Source: Narthecium ossifragum (taxonomy: Eukaryota > Streptophyta > Magnoliopsida > Dioscoreales > Nartheciaceae). From it: a stretch of DNA of 64,000 bases. The stretch lies in NCBI GenBank assembly GCA_963920575.1, contig OY986970.1, positions 14,529,588 through 14,593,587 of the forward strand, given 5' to 3'. The notes beneath the pieces are model-generated. The model did no database searches, was not told where the DNA came from, and was given only the letters and a program-made list of their open reading frames with translations. A program made the position numbers and the translations under genes. This document shows positions 1 to 10,244 of this stretch, in pieces. Every line of letters begins with the position of its first letter. Within the stretch, counting starts at the first letter, position 1.

Positions 1-474
1 CTGCTCAGGGGACATGGCCATCTCATCGTGCCCGTAGTCCACTATCGCAAGGGATCCCCTCGAATTCCTCCGCGTATCCAAAGACTCCACCTGAGCTTGC
101 GGCTGCGGGGGAGGAGGAGAAGGCGTAGACAAGGCAAGGCAAGGGGTAGCGTCCGCCCGAGGCAGCGGCGGCGGCGTGGGGCTCCTTAGGGATTTATAGT
201 CCCAGTCCTCATCGGACAAGACAGGCGATCGAGATCTCGTCGCCGGAGGCGTGGTATCGTGATCCTCCGCCACCGGGGAAGGCGGGGCAGGGGCACCGCC
301 CTCATCCTTCGCATCGTCAGCGACGGTAACGGCAACGGTGTCCTCGTCCATCGCCTCCGGTGCCGGCGGCGTCTCCCCGGGGGCTTGCCGTTCTTCTCCT
401 ACATACTTCTCCTCCTCTTCTTCCTCGTCGTTGTACATTGACAGCAGCGCGATGCCCTCGGTGTGGGACGCCAT
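1..474 (-). CDS. SAP30-binding protein / HCNGP-like regulator, N-terminal part (runs off window)
   Basis: An open frame of 158 codons runs from an ATG at 474..472 to the window edge without a stop. The predicted protein starts with the motif EGIALLSMYNDEEEEEE, continues through a Pro/Ala/Asp-rich low-complexity stretch (about residues 30 to 130), and reaches LAIVDYGHDEMAMSPEQ at residues 142-158. These two conserved blocks with an acidic linker are what I recognise from plant SAP30BP (HCNGP-like) proteins, nuclear factors linked in the family to transcriptional repression and splicing. The conserved C-terminal HCNGP domain would lie outside the window. The chosen ATG gives the expected N-terminus and lies in strongly GC-rich DNA, unlike the AT-rich DNA upstream. 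It is the only host gene I can defend here. I cannot tell whether the exon ends at the window edge. Confidence 0.75.
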   Translation of the reverse strand, partial: MASHTEGIALLSMYNDEEEEEEKYVGEERQAPGETPPAPEAMDEDTVAVTVADDAKDEGGAPAPPSPVAEDHDTTPPATRSRSPVLSDEDWDYKSLRSPTPPPLPRADATPCLALSTPSPPPPQPQAQVESLDTRRNSRGSLAIVDYGHDEMAMSPEQ

Positions 475-549
475 GGTCGTCGACCTTCTGGAGTGCGCGT
501 GATAGGCCGATGAGGGCTATCAAAGTATCGAATCTGCTGTATGTTTTAA

Positions 550-959
550 GGGATAATTACTTTTAAATCCTCTAAAATTTCTAAAATAAATTATAAATAC
601 TTCATACAATCTTTAGTATCGCATATGTACCCTAAAAAAATTAAAAAAATATTAACCATATTCCTAAATTACTTCTAGGTGAATAAATAGGGAATAATCC
701 TAACCATATTGATGGCATCATGACAAAAGTCACTTATATAGGGTATTTGTAATTGAGTAACTTTATATGGCTAATTACGTAAACTTTTCTCCCATGATTA
801 GATTTATACCGTGGTTAAGTTAGATGGATAGACGGACTTAAACGGAAGGGTATGTTTAATATTTTTTCAATGTTTTCAAGGGTATATATGTGTGCCTAAA
901 GAATATAGAGGTACATTTATAATTTAAGAAGTTTCGGAGGATTCAAAAGTAATTATCCC
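550..959. mobile_element. Mutator-type MITE with 9-bp target duplication
   Basis: The 410-bp, AT-rich, non-coding element is bounded by imperfect terminal inverted repeats of about 32 bp. The left end begins GGGATAATTACTTTTAAATC and the right end, read on the minus strand, begins GGGATAATTACTTTTGAATC. Both ends are flanked by the same 9 bp, ATGTTTTAA (541..549 and 960..968). A 9-bp duplication with TIRs is the hallmark of Mutator superfamily elements. No transposase is encoded, so it is non-autonomous. It lies 76 bp upstream of the start codon of the SAP30BP-like gene, in its probable promoter or 5' untranslated region. Confidence 0.85.
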
Positions 960-968
960 ATGTTTTAA

Positions 969-1877
969 TGCGAACGAGTTTCGGGTCTGACCCACTTGCT
1001 ACGTGGTGGACGAGTTCGATCCGGACTTGACCTATTTATTCAAAAGTCTAAAATACCTTTTAGTACCCGTAGTTTCATGAATGTTTATTAAATCCCTACG
1101 CTTCTAATTTAGCCAATTTAGTCATCTAACTTACCTTTTAGTTTTAATGTCGGCCTCGCCCTCACCTGCCGCTAGAAACCCAACGACGTCATTTGCTTCC
1201 CGCGCGTTAGCCAACCTCCCGCCCGACGTTTATAATCTTGGGTTTTAGGGTTTTATTTCTTACTATGGTTTTAGGGTCGGAGAAAGGGGGGAGATCGTCG
1301 GGTGTTGACTGTCGGAGAAAGGAGGGAGATCATCATTGATCTTGGCGAGGAAGAAAGGGAGAGGAAGGGCACACATTCATCAGGCTGCTTCCATCTTTTT
1401 TGCCATTTTATCCACACTTTCTCCTTTTTTACTTGGTTTTTTCAAATGTACACGATGTCCTAAATCCCAAATCTTTGATCAAAACTATTTTATTTGTTAG
1501 CTAGGGTTACTACATTGGGTTTTGTTTTATCCTCCGATGACCATGAAATCTACATTGGGTTTTGATTTATAGGATGGGGTTTGCCATTCGAATGGGGCAC
1601 ATGTGGAGCTTTTAGACTTGTATATTTATGGTGGGGATGTTTTCAATGCACCATTGTCTCTTGCCGAGAAATTATTATAGACAAGGGGACTACTGTGTAA
1701 TCTTCATAGACAAGGGACCACTGTGTAATCTTCATAGACAATGGACCATGTTAACTTAGCCATTTTGCATAGTTTAATTGTGCTTATGATGATCATGTTA
1801 ATTGTGTATTGTTCTCTAGTCATTATCTGTACATGTTAATTGTGCTTATATTTAATTGTCATGATTCTGAATTTCAG
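969..1877. other. Non-coding stretch, probably including the 5' end and first intron of MULE-1
   Basis: No convincing coding region is present. A tract from about 1045 (TTTAGTACCCGTAGTTTCAT and following) resembles the non-coding ends of plant MULEs, but I could not find its partner, so the MULE terminus is not placed. The sequence just before 1878 is a good 3' splice site (TGAATTTCAG at 1868..1877), which suggests an intron in the MULE-1 5' region. Confidence 0.35.
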
Positions 1878-1963
1878 GATGGCAACTAATAGAATTGTGA
1901 TTCACATGCATCATGGGGGTAAGCTTGTATTCAATGACCAAGATGTTAAATACATAGGGGGGC
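1878..1963 (+). pseudogene. MULE-1 transposase, N-terminal fragment a
   Basis: After a 3' splice site, an ATG at 1879 opens a reading frame containing HHGGKLVFNDQDVKYIGG. This is the N-terminal PB1-like region of plant Mutator-like transposases, which typically has an HHGG..V....YVGG pattern. The frame is cut at 1963 by the retroelement at 1964..4641 and resumes after it, with a one-base shift in the G run at the target site. It was a DNA-transposon protein that bound and cut element ends in the nucleus. It is now broken. Confidence 0.6.
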
Positions 1964-2037
1964 TGTCGCGCCCCGACCCGCGTAGGCCCAACCGGGCCCG
2001 GCGACGCGAACCGGAACCTAACCTACTGCAAAAAATT

Positions 2038-2979
2038 TTAGCGAGGTTTCCCTCTATTCGTAGTGGTTACCCTAGCAATCACAACCATCCTGTAAGCTAG
2101 GAGAGAGATCGGTGCGGTACCTGGTACTAGGTCGATCTCAAAATCGACCTCTCTGGGTGGTGGAAGCCCTGGCAACATCTCGGAAAACACGTCGGTGTAG
2201 TCGCACACAACCCTCGGAAAACTGCACTGCTGCTGCACTCCATCAGAACCGGACAGGGACAGGCTGGCCAACAAGGCTGAGAGCTCGCTGCCACGCCTCC
2301 CTACACCACAAGCAAAGGAATCAGCGGAGAACCGATCCCCCAACAACACAAACCGTGTCCCGTCGGGTGTCCAAGCAACCACACTCAGGCGACCACAGTC
2401 GATGATAGCTCGGTATGCTGCCAACCAGTCCATACCGAGTATCACATCGAAGCATGTCATGTCTAGCACCCGCAGGTCTAGACAGACACGGAGGCCTCCA
2501 ACCTCCAAAGAACAAGATCGGCAGACCCGGTCTACCCTGACCGCTCCGCCGATCGATGAGTCTACTGACTGTGTCACCTCTAGCCGACTCGTCTCTAACC
2601 CTAGCGATGCCACGCACATGCTAGCAATGTAGGAGTGAGACGCCCCTGAATCTATCAGCACATCTACTAAGGAACTAGAAAGCTGAAAGATACCTCTGAG
2701 GACGGATGGCTCTGTCGCGGCCTGCCGGTACTGCTGCGGCTGCTGGTACTGCTGCGGCTGCTGACACTGCAACGGCTGCGGGCACTGCAACGGCTGCTGG
2801 TACTGCGGTGGCGGCTGGTACAGCTGGACGGTGTCCCGCTGCTCACGAACTGGGAGGGCAAACACCTGCCCCCGATGGCCGCCTCTGCCTCTGGGACGCC
2901 CCGGCCCGCGTCCACCCCCGCTCCCTTGCCAGGCACCGGACCCTCCACCTCTACTGCCTTGCGGCATAGCGTTCTGCAC
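2038..2979 (-). pseudogene. Protease and first residues of reverse transcriptase, 1964..4641 element
   Basis: This 313-codon open frame starts just after the zinc knuckle. It has a Gln/Pro-rich tether (residues about 55-90), then the aspartic protease active site IDSGASHSYI at 109-118 and the flap/C-terminal motif FDVILGMDWL. Near residue 255 it enters the sequence that normally precedes reverse transcriptase (DYTDVFSEMLPGLPPP). It ends in about 20 residues read from LTR sequence, marking a deletion junction. Without reverse transcriptase this copy cannot replicate by itself. Confidence 0.65.
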
Positions 2980-2989
2980 TCCTCGCGAA

Positions 2990-3798
2990 GGACAGTCTAT
3001 ACGGTAGTGTCCCGGCTGCCCGCACAGGAAGCAAGTGGGTGTCGCGCCGCCAGGCTGTCGTCCCTGGCTCCCCCCTGACGAAGCCTGCCCAGATGGCCCG
3101 GCCGTCAGTAGGAACAGGGCTGGTGGGCTCGGTAGCGGCGGCTGGTACTGTGGTGCATGCTGCGGCCGCTGCTGAATGGGCCGCTGACGCCACGGCTGCC
3201 CCCTACCAAACCTCCCTCTGCCCTGGGGTCGCTGCTACTGCGAGCTGGTAGAGACTGGCGGTGGAACTGCCCGGCGTCTCTCGTCCTGCGACTGCGCCTC
3301 CACAACTAAGGCGCAGTTCAGGACTGCTGAGTGCGTCTGGAAGCGGTGGGAACACGTCTGGCGCCTGATCTCTGGACGAAAACCCCACTCAAACTGCCGT
3401 GCCCTGGCCACTGGATTTGCTGCCACTGCCCCCGCGAAACGGACCAAGTGTGTGAACCGGGTGGCATACTGCTGCACGGTGTGAGTACCCTACAAGAGGG
3501 ACTGGTACTCGCGAGACAAGGCGTCACGCGTACTCTCTGGGAAGTACGCGTCCAAGAACAACGCCCTGAACTCCTCCCACGTCGGCTCCTCTCCGTCACT
3601 GGTATGCTGGGTAGTGCACCACCAGTCAAGGGCGTCACCATCGAGCTGGAACGCCGCGAGGGTGACCCGGATCCGGTCCTCCCTGACGAACAGAGCGTCG
3701 AGAACGCACGTGACTCCTCGGAGCTAGCCGTCTGTCGTGGTCGGATCTCCAGTCTCACCGCTGAACCTAGGCGGGTTCAACCGCTGGAAGTCCATCAT
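2990..3798 (-). pseudogene. gag of the 1964..4641 element
   Basis: Reading down from an ATG pair near 3798, three blocks typical of Tekay/Del-type plant Gag are visible: a DALDWW-like segment, a QYATRFTHLVRFAG segment and an FEWGFRPEIRR segment. A CCHC zinc knuckle, CFLCGQPGHYRIDC (spacing 2-4-4), follows at about 2990..3035. Gag would form the cytoplasmic particle. At least two in-frame TAG codons break it (near 3729 and near 3487). Both fit a change from CAG or TGG. It continues in register into the protease segment. Confidence 0.6.
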
Positions 3799-4369
3799 GA
3801 CCGCTGCCGCGACCCGCCCGTCGACTGGAGCGAGGACCCCCTCCTCGGCGAGAGGAGCCTCCTCCTGTGCGACCGCAACCGTCGTCGATGATGGCCCAGT
3901 CCGTCGAGCTCTGACCGCCCTGACAGGTGCTACCCTGTCTGGTCGAGCGGGCCGACCAGGTCGTGCCCCACCTCGACCAACAACTGTAGGTCGGTCTCGA
4001 GCTCCGAGAAATACCGCCGGAAAACTCCACCAAATCCCACCAAAACCTGGGATCTAGTAGTACGAACGACCACGAATCCAAAACCGGCGGAAAAACAACA
4101 ATCCAACATGTATACAATGAGTTCTAAGGATAAGAACATCAACAGCCGGAAAACCTCCAAAAAAAAACCTGAAGAAAGTAGGTAGGAATCCCTACCGGAG
4201 CAAGAGCAGCTTTAATCCCAGCTGCTATGCCTTGGATCGCCCACGAACTCCTCGAAATCCAAAGAATTCTCAGCCCAAGAAATCGGATTTCCAAAGAGAT
4301 CTGAGGAAGAAGGTTTCGTTTGTTTTATAGGCAAACGAACCGACGTAGTAGGATCGATCCGTCCAAGGA

Positions 4370-4495
4370 GACCGATCGATCCAGCCCAAGAGGCCGATCG
4401 ATCCAACCAAAGAACAATCGATCCAAACTAAACGACCGATCGATCCAGCCCAAGAGGCCGATCGATTCAACCAAAGAACAATCGATCCTTCTCCG
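4370..4495. repeat. Tandem repeat of about 62 bp carrying GATCGATC palindromes
   Basis: Two near-identical copies of a unit with three palindromic cores (CCGATCGATCC or similar) lie in the U3-like part of the 1964..4641 element. A further GGATCGATCC (near 4351) and CCGATCGATCG (near 4498) flank it. This is array 1 of the palindrome arrays described in the findings. Confidence 0.7.
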
Positions 4496-4646
4496 AGTCC
4501 GATCGATCGAGGGTGCTTTGGTGAACTGTTAGGGAGACCAATAGGTTAGAGGGATCCCTCGCCAGCTTTGTTTTCCGCGTTTTGTAGGTTCCGGTTCGCG
4601 TCGCCCGGCCCGGTTGGGCTTTCGCGGGTCGGGGCGCGACAGGGGC

Positions 4647-4766
4647 AGTGTGGGCACATTTGATAACTGTGACATTGACTTGTTGAGTGATAGAATTTGC
4701 TGAGATGGCCAATAAACTAGGTTATCCTAGTTGTAAAAGGATGTGGTATGTCATACCTAGGACAAC
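4647..4766 (+). pseudogene. MULE-1 transposase, fragment b
   Basis: The coding trace resumes after the target duplication: CDIDLL, then, after a frameshift, EMANKLGYPSCKRMWYVIPR. This is the end of the MULE N-terminal domain, which commonly reads LGY....K.WY..P. It is then interrupted by the solo LTR at 4767, whose target duplication ACAAC occupies 4762..4766. With one copy of ACAAC the frame continues directly at 25022. Confidence 0.6.
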
Positions 4767-4778
4767 TGTGAGGACCCG

Positions 4779-5973
4779 TGATATGAGTCGATCCGACTCG
4801 ACCAACTGGACCCGAACCCAGAAGAGGAACCAAGCTGGTTCAACCTCTTTCCTAATTTGACTTGGACTTCCCTAGTTCAAACTAGAGTATTTAATTAGTA
4901 TTTATCATTAGTCTTTTATTGAGTCCTAATTGATTGTTAGGAATTAATTAAGAGTCCCTTTGAGTTAGGAAGTTGAGTTGAGTCAGAAACCTTATTACTT
5001 GCTAATCAAGCAAGGGGGTTTTTCTAGTGGATTAGAACTCTGTCAAGGTCTCTATAAAAGGACCTTAGTAGTTTGTATTAGGTTATGGATGAGATGAATG
5101 ATTAAGAGTAATTAGTAGAATATCATAGGAGTAGAATATCATAGGAGTAGAAGTAAAGTAGATTCCACCCGAAATCCACCATAGATCCACCTTCTTCCCC
5201 GTCGGTCATCTTCTCCGCAGCCGGCATCGCCTTCACCTTCAATTTCCTTCTTCCCGTCACTTTCTCTCTCCTCCACGTCATCTGCCACATCAGCATCATC
5301 ACTGTTCACCTTCTTCCTCCTCTAGAAACCCTAGCCTATACCCGACCTCCTCCTCTACCTCGCTCTCCGGTCACCCCCGCCACTGTCCAAGGCCTCCACC
5401 CACTTCCTTGAGAACCCACGACCCCGATCCACGCCACAGCCGCTGTCTCCCTCGACTCCGGTGAACCCCCACGGCAACCCAATACCTCAGCCGTTCCACC
5501 TCTAAACCCCGCCGGCGATTCTTCAGATCCGCCGCCCCTATCGCACCTCGGTCCAATCCGGACCGTTGGATAGCTTCCCCTCCGTCAGGCGACCCTACTG
5601 CCGGTATCTCGACCATCGGAACCCCGTCCACGCCGGAGATCCATCACCGGCGGTTTCCCTCCATCGGATCCATCCAACCAGCCAAACCAAGTTGACTCAG
5701 TCAACTTGACCCGGTCAACTTCCCTTCTTACTCAATTGGCCCAGACTTGATTCAATCAGCCTAGTCCACTTAAACCAACCTGATTCAGCTAGCCTAGACT
5801 AATTCAATCCAGCCAAGCCCGAACCATTGAACCCAATCCTTGATCCAGATCTGAACCAGATTCGATCCAGATTCAGCCCATTGGACTCAAATCAAGTCCG
5901 ATCAGGCCGATTCTGATCGATTGGAGCAGTAGAGACCCATTACGAGAGGATCACGAGTAGACCGCTCGTAACA
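4779..5973 (+). repeat. 5' LTR of the 4779..9044 element
   Basis: Begins TGATATGAGTCGATCCGACT and ends CGCTCGTAACA. A TATA box (TATAAAAG, 5053..5060) lies in the first quarter. It is near-identical to 7866..9044. Confidence 0.85.
5053..5060 (+). promoter_or_regulatory. TATA box in 5' LTR (4779 element)
   Basis: CTCTATAAAAGGACC is a canonical TATA context, conserved in the 3' LTR at 8140..8147. Confidence 0.55.
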
Positions 5974-5976
5974 ACT

Positions 5977-5988
5977 TGGTATCAGAGC
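5977..5988 (+). promoter_or_regulatory. Primer-binding site (initiator-Met tRNA type)
   Basis: TGGTATCAGAGC lies 3 bp after the 5' LTR end. It matches the complement of the initiator methionine tRNA 3' end, the usual primer site of many plant gypsy and copia elements. Confidence 0.75.
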
Positions 5989-6037
5989 TCCGTTCCACCG
6001 ACTGTGCGGTTCAGAACCTACTGGAAACTTCGCCACC

Positions 6038-7942
6038 ATGTACGGAGTACCCCAGGAAAGTTTGGAGCAGCAATTCAAGATTCTGCAGTCCCAGTTGAAG
6101 CTCTGTTCAACTTTGATGGAACGCCAAAGCAGAACCTTGGAGCGCACCAGTAGGAAGTGGGAGCAGATTACTAGTAGATGGTCAACTGTGACTCAAACAA
6201 GTCTCACAGGGATTCAGATTTCGAGTCAAACCCCTACTCTAGCTGCAACCCATATTCCAGAACCTGACCCTAAGCCAACTCAGATTATGACTCCGATTGT
6301 AATTGCGAGTCCGAATAAGAGACCAGCAATCAATAAGGGAGAAGAGATCCAGAAGCGAGTTGAGGAGCGACAACCGTCCGATTCTCAGATCGAACTGGAG
6401 CACATGCTGTTGCAACCTCCTCTGCCAGATCAGGGTGAACACTTTCTACCACATTCTCATGATTTTTCCGAAATTTTCCCTATTTTACCATATTTTTCCG
6501 AAATTTCCCCTGGTTTTCTCTCTCCTCCCGGTTTGGCTCGAGCCGCGGCTCATCCCTCTCCTTCAGCCCGGCTCACCTCCGAGCCGACTACCCTTCGTCC
6601 CGGCTCATCCACGGCTCCGTCGGCTCATCCCCAAGCCGCCACCCCAACGCCGACGTCCGACGCCGTCTTCTTCTCCCAACCATCGAGGAAGCACCGGCGT
6701 CCATCCCCGAAGCCACCGTGGCCAACCACGACCACGATTGAGGCCTGGATCGCCGAGATCCAATTCCGGCGAACTCCCATCTTCCGGCCTCCTCCGCTCC
6801 GCCACTTCCAGAGGATGATCCTTCGATCAAACCTCACGAGAAAGGTCCCAAGACCTTCCCGTACCTGTTCCCGACGAGCTCGAGCCCCGTCGCGGCCTAG
6901 ATCACCGACGATCACCGGCGACGACATCCACCGCGCCGCCACCTTCAGATCCGGTGCATCTGCAGCCCAATCCGTCGATCAAACCGTACGGATGGAATCC
7001 CTACGTCCCTGCGAAGCTTCCTGTGCCGTTGCCGCTCTCCGACGAGCTCGTTTCGCCGTTGATCCAGCTCCGGCAGCTTCTCAGCCGTCCGATCAAGACT
7101 GCAACTTGATCCAGCCGTTTGATCAACCTGATCTTCGATCCAGTGGTTCCGATCTTCGATCTGAACCTGATCCAAGAGTCCCCAGCAATCAGGACCATCC
7201 AGATCAACTCCAGGTGATCAAGATGCATCCTCAGCCGTTGATCAAGCATTCAAAGGTTGAGATGAGTCATGAAAGGAGTTACCCTCCTTATCCTGATTTC
7301 ATCTACAATCTGATCAGATCTGATTATGATGGTAACATCGGTTTAGCTCAACTGACTCAAGTCCAGATTGACACCGGCAGAGCCAACCAAGTCAGACAGG
7401 TTTGGACCAGAGTACGACTCAGCACAACTGAAGATTCAACTTGGTTCAACCAATTCCAAGCCCAGACTAGTGCAGCAGAAGCATGGTCCAGCCATCTTCA
7501 TTTCAGATTGGATCAAAGCCAGCTTGACCCCGATTCAAGCCAAGTCCCTGCACAGTTGATCAGACCATGGACATCAGATCCCATCCTATGGTCATGGGCA
7601 ACTCTACTGATGGGACATGATGAGGATGATCCAGGAGAGCCATTGAAGATCATATTCCTGGAGCTACCTAAGCCGTCAGATCGACCGCCAGATGCTCATC
7701 CATCACTGCCACTGCTACCCCTGGACCCGTCATGGGATCGACCTGGTTTCTCCCCACCGAGTCCAGAGCTACAGAAGGAAGTTGATTCGGTCCAGCCACA
7801 TGGAGCCATCTTACCTGACCTGACTCTGGCCTTGAGGACAAGGCCAATTTTGAAGGAAGGGGGGGTGATACGAGTCGATCCGACTCGACCAACTGGACCC
7901 GAACCCAGAAGAGGAACCAAGCTGGTTCAACCTCTTTCCTAG
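6038..7942 (+). CDS. 634-codon ORF of unknown function in a non-autonomous LTR element
   Basis: The frame is uninterrupted from an ATG about 50 bp past the primer-binding site to a stop 77 bp inside the 3' LTR. The first 60 residues are Gln/Leu/Glu-rich with a helical look (LEQQFKILQSQLKL). Residues about 150-360 are Pro/Ser/Arg/Ala-rich and come from a much more GC-rich stretch (about 6520..7080). The C-terminal third is mixed, with short Asp/Gln/Ser-rich runs and a LRTRPILKEG tail. I see no zinc knuckle, protease or polymerase motif and do not recognise the family. It may be a highly diverged Gag-like protein or a chance frame over captured host DNA. That it is open in a young element is suggestive only. 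Confidence 0.4.
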   Translation: MYGVPQESLEQQFKILQSQLKLCSTLMERQSRTLERTSRKWEQITSRWSTVTQTSLTGIQISSQTPTLAATHIPEPDPKPTQIMTPIVIASPNKRPAINKGEEIQKRVEERQPSDSQIELEHMLLQPPLPDQGEHFLPHSHDFSEIFPILPYFSEISPGFLSPPGLARAAAHPSPSARLTSEPTTLRPGSSTAPSAHPQAATPTPTSDAVFFSQPSRKHRRPSPKPPWPTTTTIEAWIAEIQFRRTPIFRPPPLRHFQRMILRSNLTRKVPRPSRTCSRRARAPSRPRSPTITGDDIHRAATFRSGASAAQSVDQTVRMESLRPCEASCAVAALRRARFAVDPAPAASQPSDQDCNLIQPFDQPDLRSSGSDLRSEPDPRVPSNQDHPDQLQVIKMHPQPLIKHSKVEMSHERSYPPYPDFIYNLIRSDYDGNIGLAQLTQVQIDTGRANQVRQVWTRVRLSTTEDSTWFNQFQAQTSAAEAWSSHLHFRLDQSQLDPDSSQVPAQLIRPWTSDPILWSWATLLMGHDEDDPGEPLKIIFLELPKPSDRPPDAHPSLPLLPLDPSWDRPGFSPPSPELQKEVDSVQPHGAILPDLTLALRTRPILKEGGVIRVDPTRPTGPEPRRGTKLVQPLS

Positions 7943-9044
7943 TTTGACTTGGACTTCCCTAATTCAAACTAGAGTATTTAATTAGTATTTATCATTAGTC
8001 TTTTATTGAGTCCTAGTTGATTGTTAGGAATTAATTAAGAGTCCCTTTGAGTTAGGAAGTTGAGTCGAGTCAGAAACCTTATTACTTGCTAATCAAGCAA
8101 GGGGGTTTTTCTAGTGGATTGGAACTCTGTCAAGGTCTCTATAAAAGGACCTTAGTAGTTTGTATTAGGTTATGGATGAGATGAATGATTAAGAGTAATT
8201 AGTAGAATATCATAGGAGTAGAAGTAAAGTAGATTCCACCCGAAATCCACCATAGATCCACCTTCTTCCCCGTCGGTCATCTTCTCCGCAGCCGGCATCG
8301 CCTTCACCTTCAATTTCCTTCTTCCCGTCACTTTCTCTCTCCTCCACGTCATCTGCCACATCAGCATCATCACTGTTCACCTTCTTCCTCCTCTAGAAAC
8401 CCTAGCCTATACCCGACCTCCTCCTCTACCTCGCTCTCCGGTCACCCCCGCCACTGTCCAAGGCCTCCACCCACTTCCTTGAGAACCCACGACCCTGATC
8501 CACGCCACAGCCGCTGTCTCCCTCGACTCCGGTGAACCCCCACGGCAACCCAATACCTCAGCCGTTCCACCTCTAAACCCCGCCGGCGATTCTTCAGATC
8601 CGCCGCCCCTATCGCACCTCGGTCCAATCCGGACCGTTGGATAGCTTCCCCTCCGTCAGGCGACCCTACTGCCGGTATCTCGACCATCGGAACCCCGTCC
8701 ACGCCGGAGATCCATCACCGGCGGTTTCCCTCCATCGGATCCATCCAACCAGCCAAACCAAGTTGACTCAGTCAACTTGACCCGGTCAACTTCCCTTCTT
8801 ACTCAATTGGCCCAGACTTGATTCAATCAGCCTAGTCCACTTAAACCAACCTGATTCAGCTAGCCTAGACTAATTCAATCCAGCCAAGCCCGAACCATTG
8901 AACCCAATCCTTGATCCAGATCTGAACCAGATTCGATCCAGATTCAGCCCATTGGACTCAAATCAAGTCCGATCAGGCCGATTCTGATCGATTGGAGCAG
9001 TAGAGACCCATTACGAGAGGATCACGAGTAGACCGCTCGTAACA
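7866..9044 (+). repeat. 3' LTR of the 4779..9044 element
   Basis: Starts TGATACGAGTCG right after a polypurine tract and ends CGCTCGTAACA, followed by the target duplication ACCCG. It lacks the 16-bp tandem duplication present in the 5' LTR. Confidence 0.85.
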
Positions 9045-9049
9045 ACCCG

Positions 9050-10239
9050 TCCCTGTATATTAGGTCGAGGGTATGGTTTGGTTGGTTTTGGCCCGGTTGG
9101 CTTTGTTCAATGATAACTTCGATCGTTACAACTACAAGGGCATTTTGGTAATCTGCCCTTATGGAGTTGGGTTTCACACCCGCGTAGTGTACACGCGGCC
9201 TTGGATTGATATATGTGATTGATTAGATCCTTATAGGCGCTCTCAATCGGAAGATCAGAGCTCGATCGGGAAAGATCAAAACGGACGGCTGAAATCGAAT
9301 ATACTTTAGTATCGGAGCTCCAAGGGCATTTTGGTCATCTGCCATTATTTGACAGGTTTTTGAGGTATTTATGCCTCTTGTTTTCATTTATGGCCGAAGA
9401 ATGAATTACATGGTTTTCATCTGTTTTCGCTTATCCATTTGAGTCGAATTTCTGGTAGATGTTTTGGAAACCACTAATGAACATGCATGTCAAGTTTCAT
9501 GTTAATTGGATGGGCGTAGTGAAATTTAGGTCACACCCTTCCCCTTGCTATCTTATGAAACTAAGGACCTATCATTCACTTATAATATGCTGAATCCGCC
9601 TGGAACCCTTAATTGAACGTGCTTAGTGACATCTAGGATAAGTATGCCTGGTTTGGCAAGTTTTGGATGTTGAACCCTTGTTTTTCGGCACGTTTGATTA
9701 GTCTCTAAATTCCTTGCTTAAATAGCATCAAATCGACAAGTATGCCTAGTATAGATGTATATGTGTTTTGAATTATGTTAGGGAGCATGTATGTCTAGTT
9801 TTACAATAACTTGTTGAGTTGGTTGAGAATCATAGCATGCACCTTCTTTATTTATTTTTCATACTATTGGAACCCTGTACTTCTTATGCATGTATGTAGA
9901 TATATATCTAGGCCCGCATGGGGCTCGTGGTTGAACCAAAGGAGTCATGCCCCTTGGGATGCTTAGATAGAATTAAGGGCATGAGTTGTATCATGTGTGT
10001 ATGAAATTATTGTTTCTTGTTGTGTTGTTTGTCTGTCTGGGGTTGTGTCCCCGTTGTAGCAATTTCTGGTTTCGTTGTGCATGTCGTTGTAAGGTCAGAA
10101 TTTGGATTGAAGTGTGGAATCGCTTGCTAACGGCCTGTGTTGTCGTTGTGTAGCTGGATTATGCTATTTTTGTTTGCATGGCCTTGTAGAGGCATGTGTA
10201 GCTTAGACCTTTACTATAATTAGACGCTTGCTATGCTTA
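9050..10239 (+). other. LTR-A copy A1, second segment (non-coding)
   Basis: Resumes the LTR-A sequence (TCCCTGTATATTAGGTCGAG) after the nested element. Its start is alignable with 30751 onward, including shared blocks TTTCACACCCGCGT and CGGAAGATC. No coding region is present. Confidence 0.65.
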
Positions 10240-10244
10240 CCCTA

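Larger units (their letters stand above)
1964..4641 (-). mobile_element. Ty3/gypsy (Tekay-like) derivative with long inverted termini
   Basis: The unit begins TGTCGCGCCCCGACCCGCG and ends with its inverse, and is flanked by 5-bp duplications GGGGC (1959..1963 and 4642..4646), so it inserted as a unit. On the minus strand it holds a TATA-bearing U3-like part, a leader, a decayed gag with one zinc knuckle, and a protease. It then jumps, within the start of reverse transcriptase (near 2090), into the last 125 bp or so of an LTR. Both ends match the 3' end of the LTR-A family (for example 33000..33125 and 59452..59580). Reverse transcriptase, RNase H, integrase and primer-binding site are missing. 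It interrupts MULE-1. Confidence 0.7.
4779..9044 (+). mobile_element. Young non-autonomous LTR retrotransposon with one long ORF
   Basis: The element has LTRs of 1195 and 1179 bp, a methionine-tRNA-type primer-binding site and a polypurine tract (GAAGGAAGGGGGGG just before 7866). A perfect target duplication ACCCG flanks it (4774..4778 and 9045..9049). The LTRs differ by about seven substitutions plus a 16-bp tandem duplication near 5120 in the left copy, so the insertion is recent. The 1.9-kb interior encodes neither protease, reverse transcriptase nor integrase. It would depend on another element's enzymes. It is inserted into LTR-A copy A1, twelve bases from its start. Confidence 0.85.

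Noticed and set aside
317..566. Other open frames over the first 570 bp (both strands)
   Set aside because: They overlap the SAP30BP-like frame, which alone encodes conserved family motifs. The rest are shadows of GC-rich DNA.
5371..5631. An 86-codon minus-strand ORF, repeated identically at 8442..8702
   Set aside because: It lies in both LTRs of the same young element, so identity reflects LTR duplication, not coding constraint.
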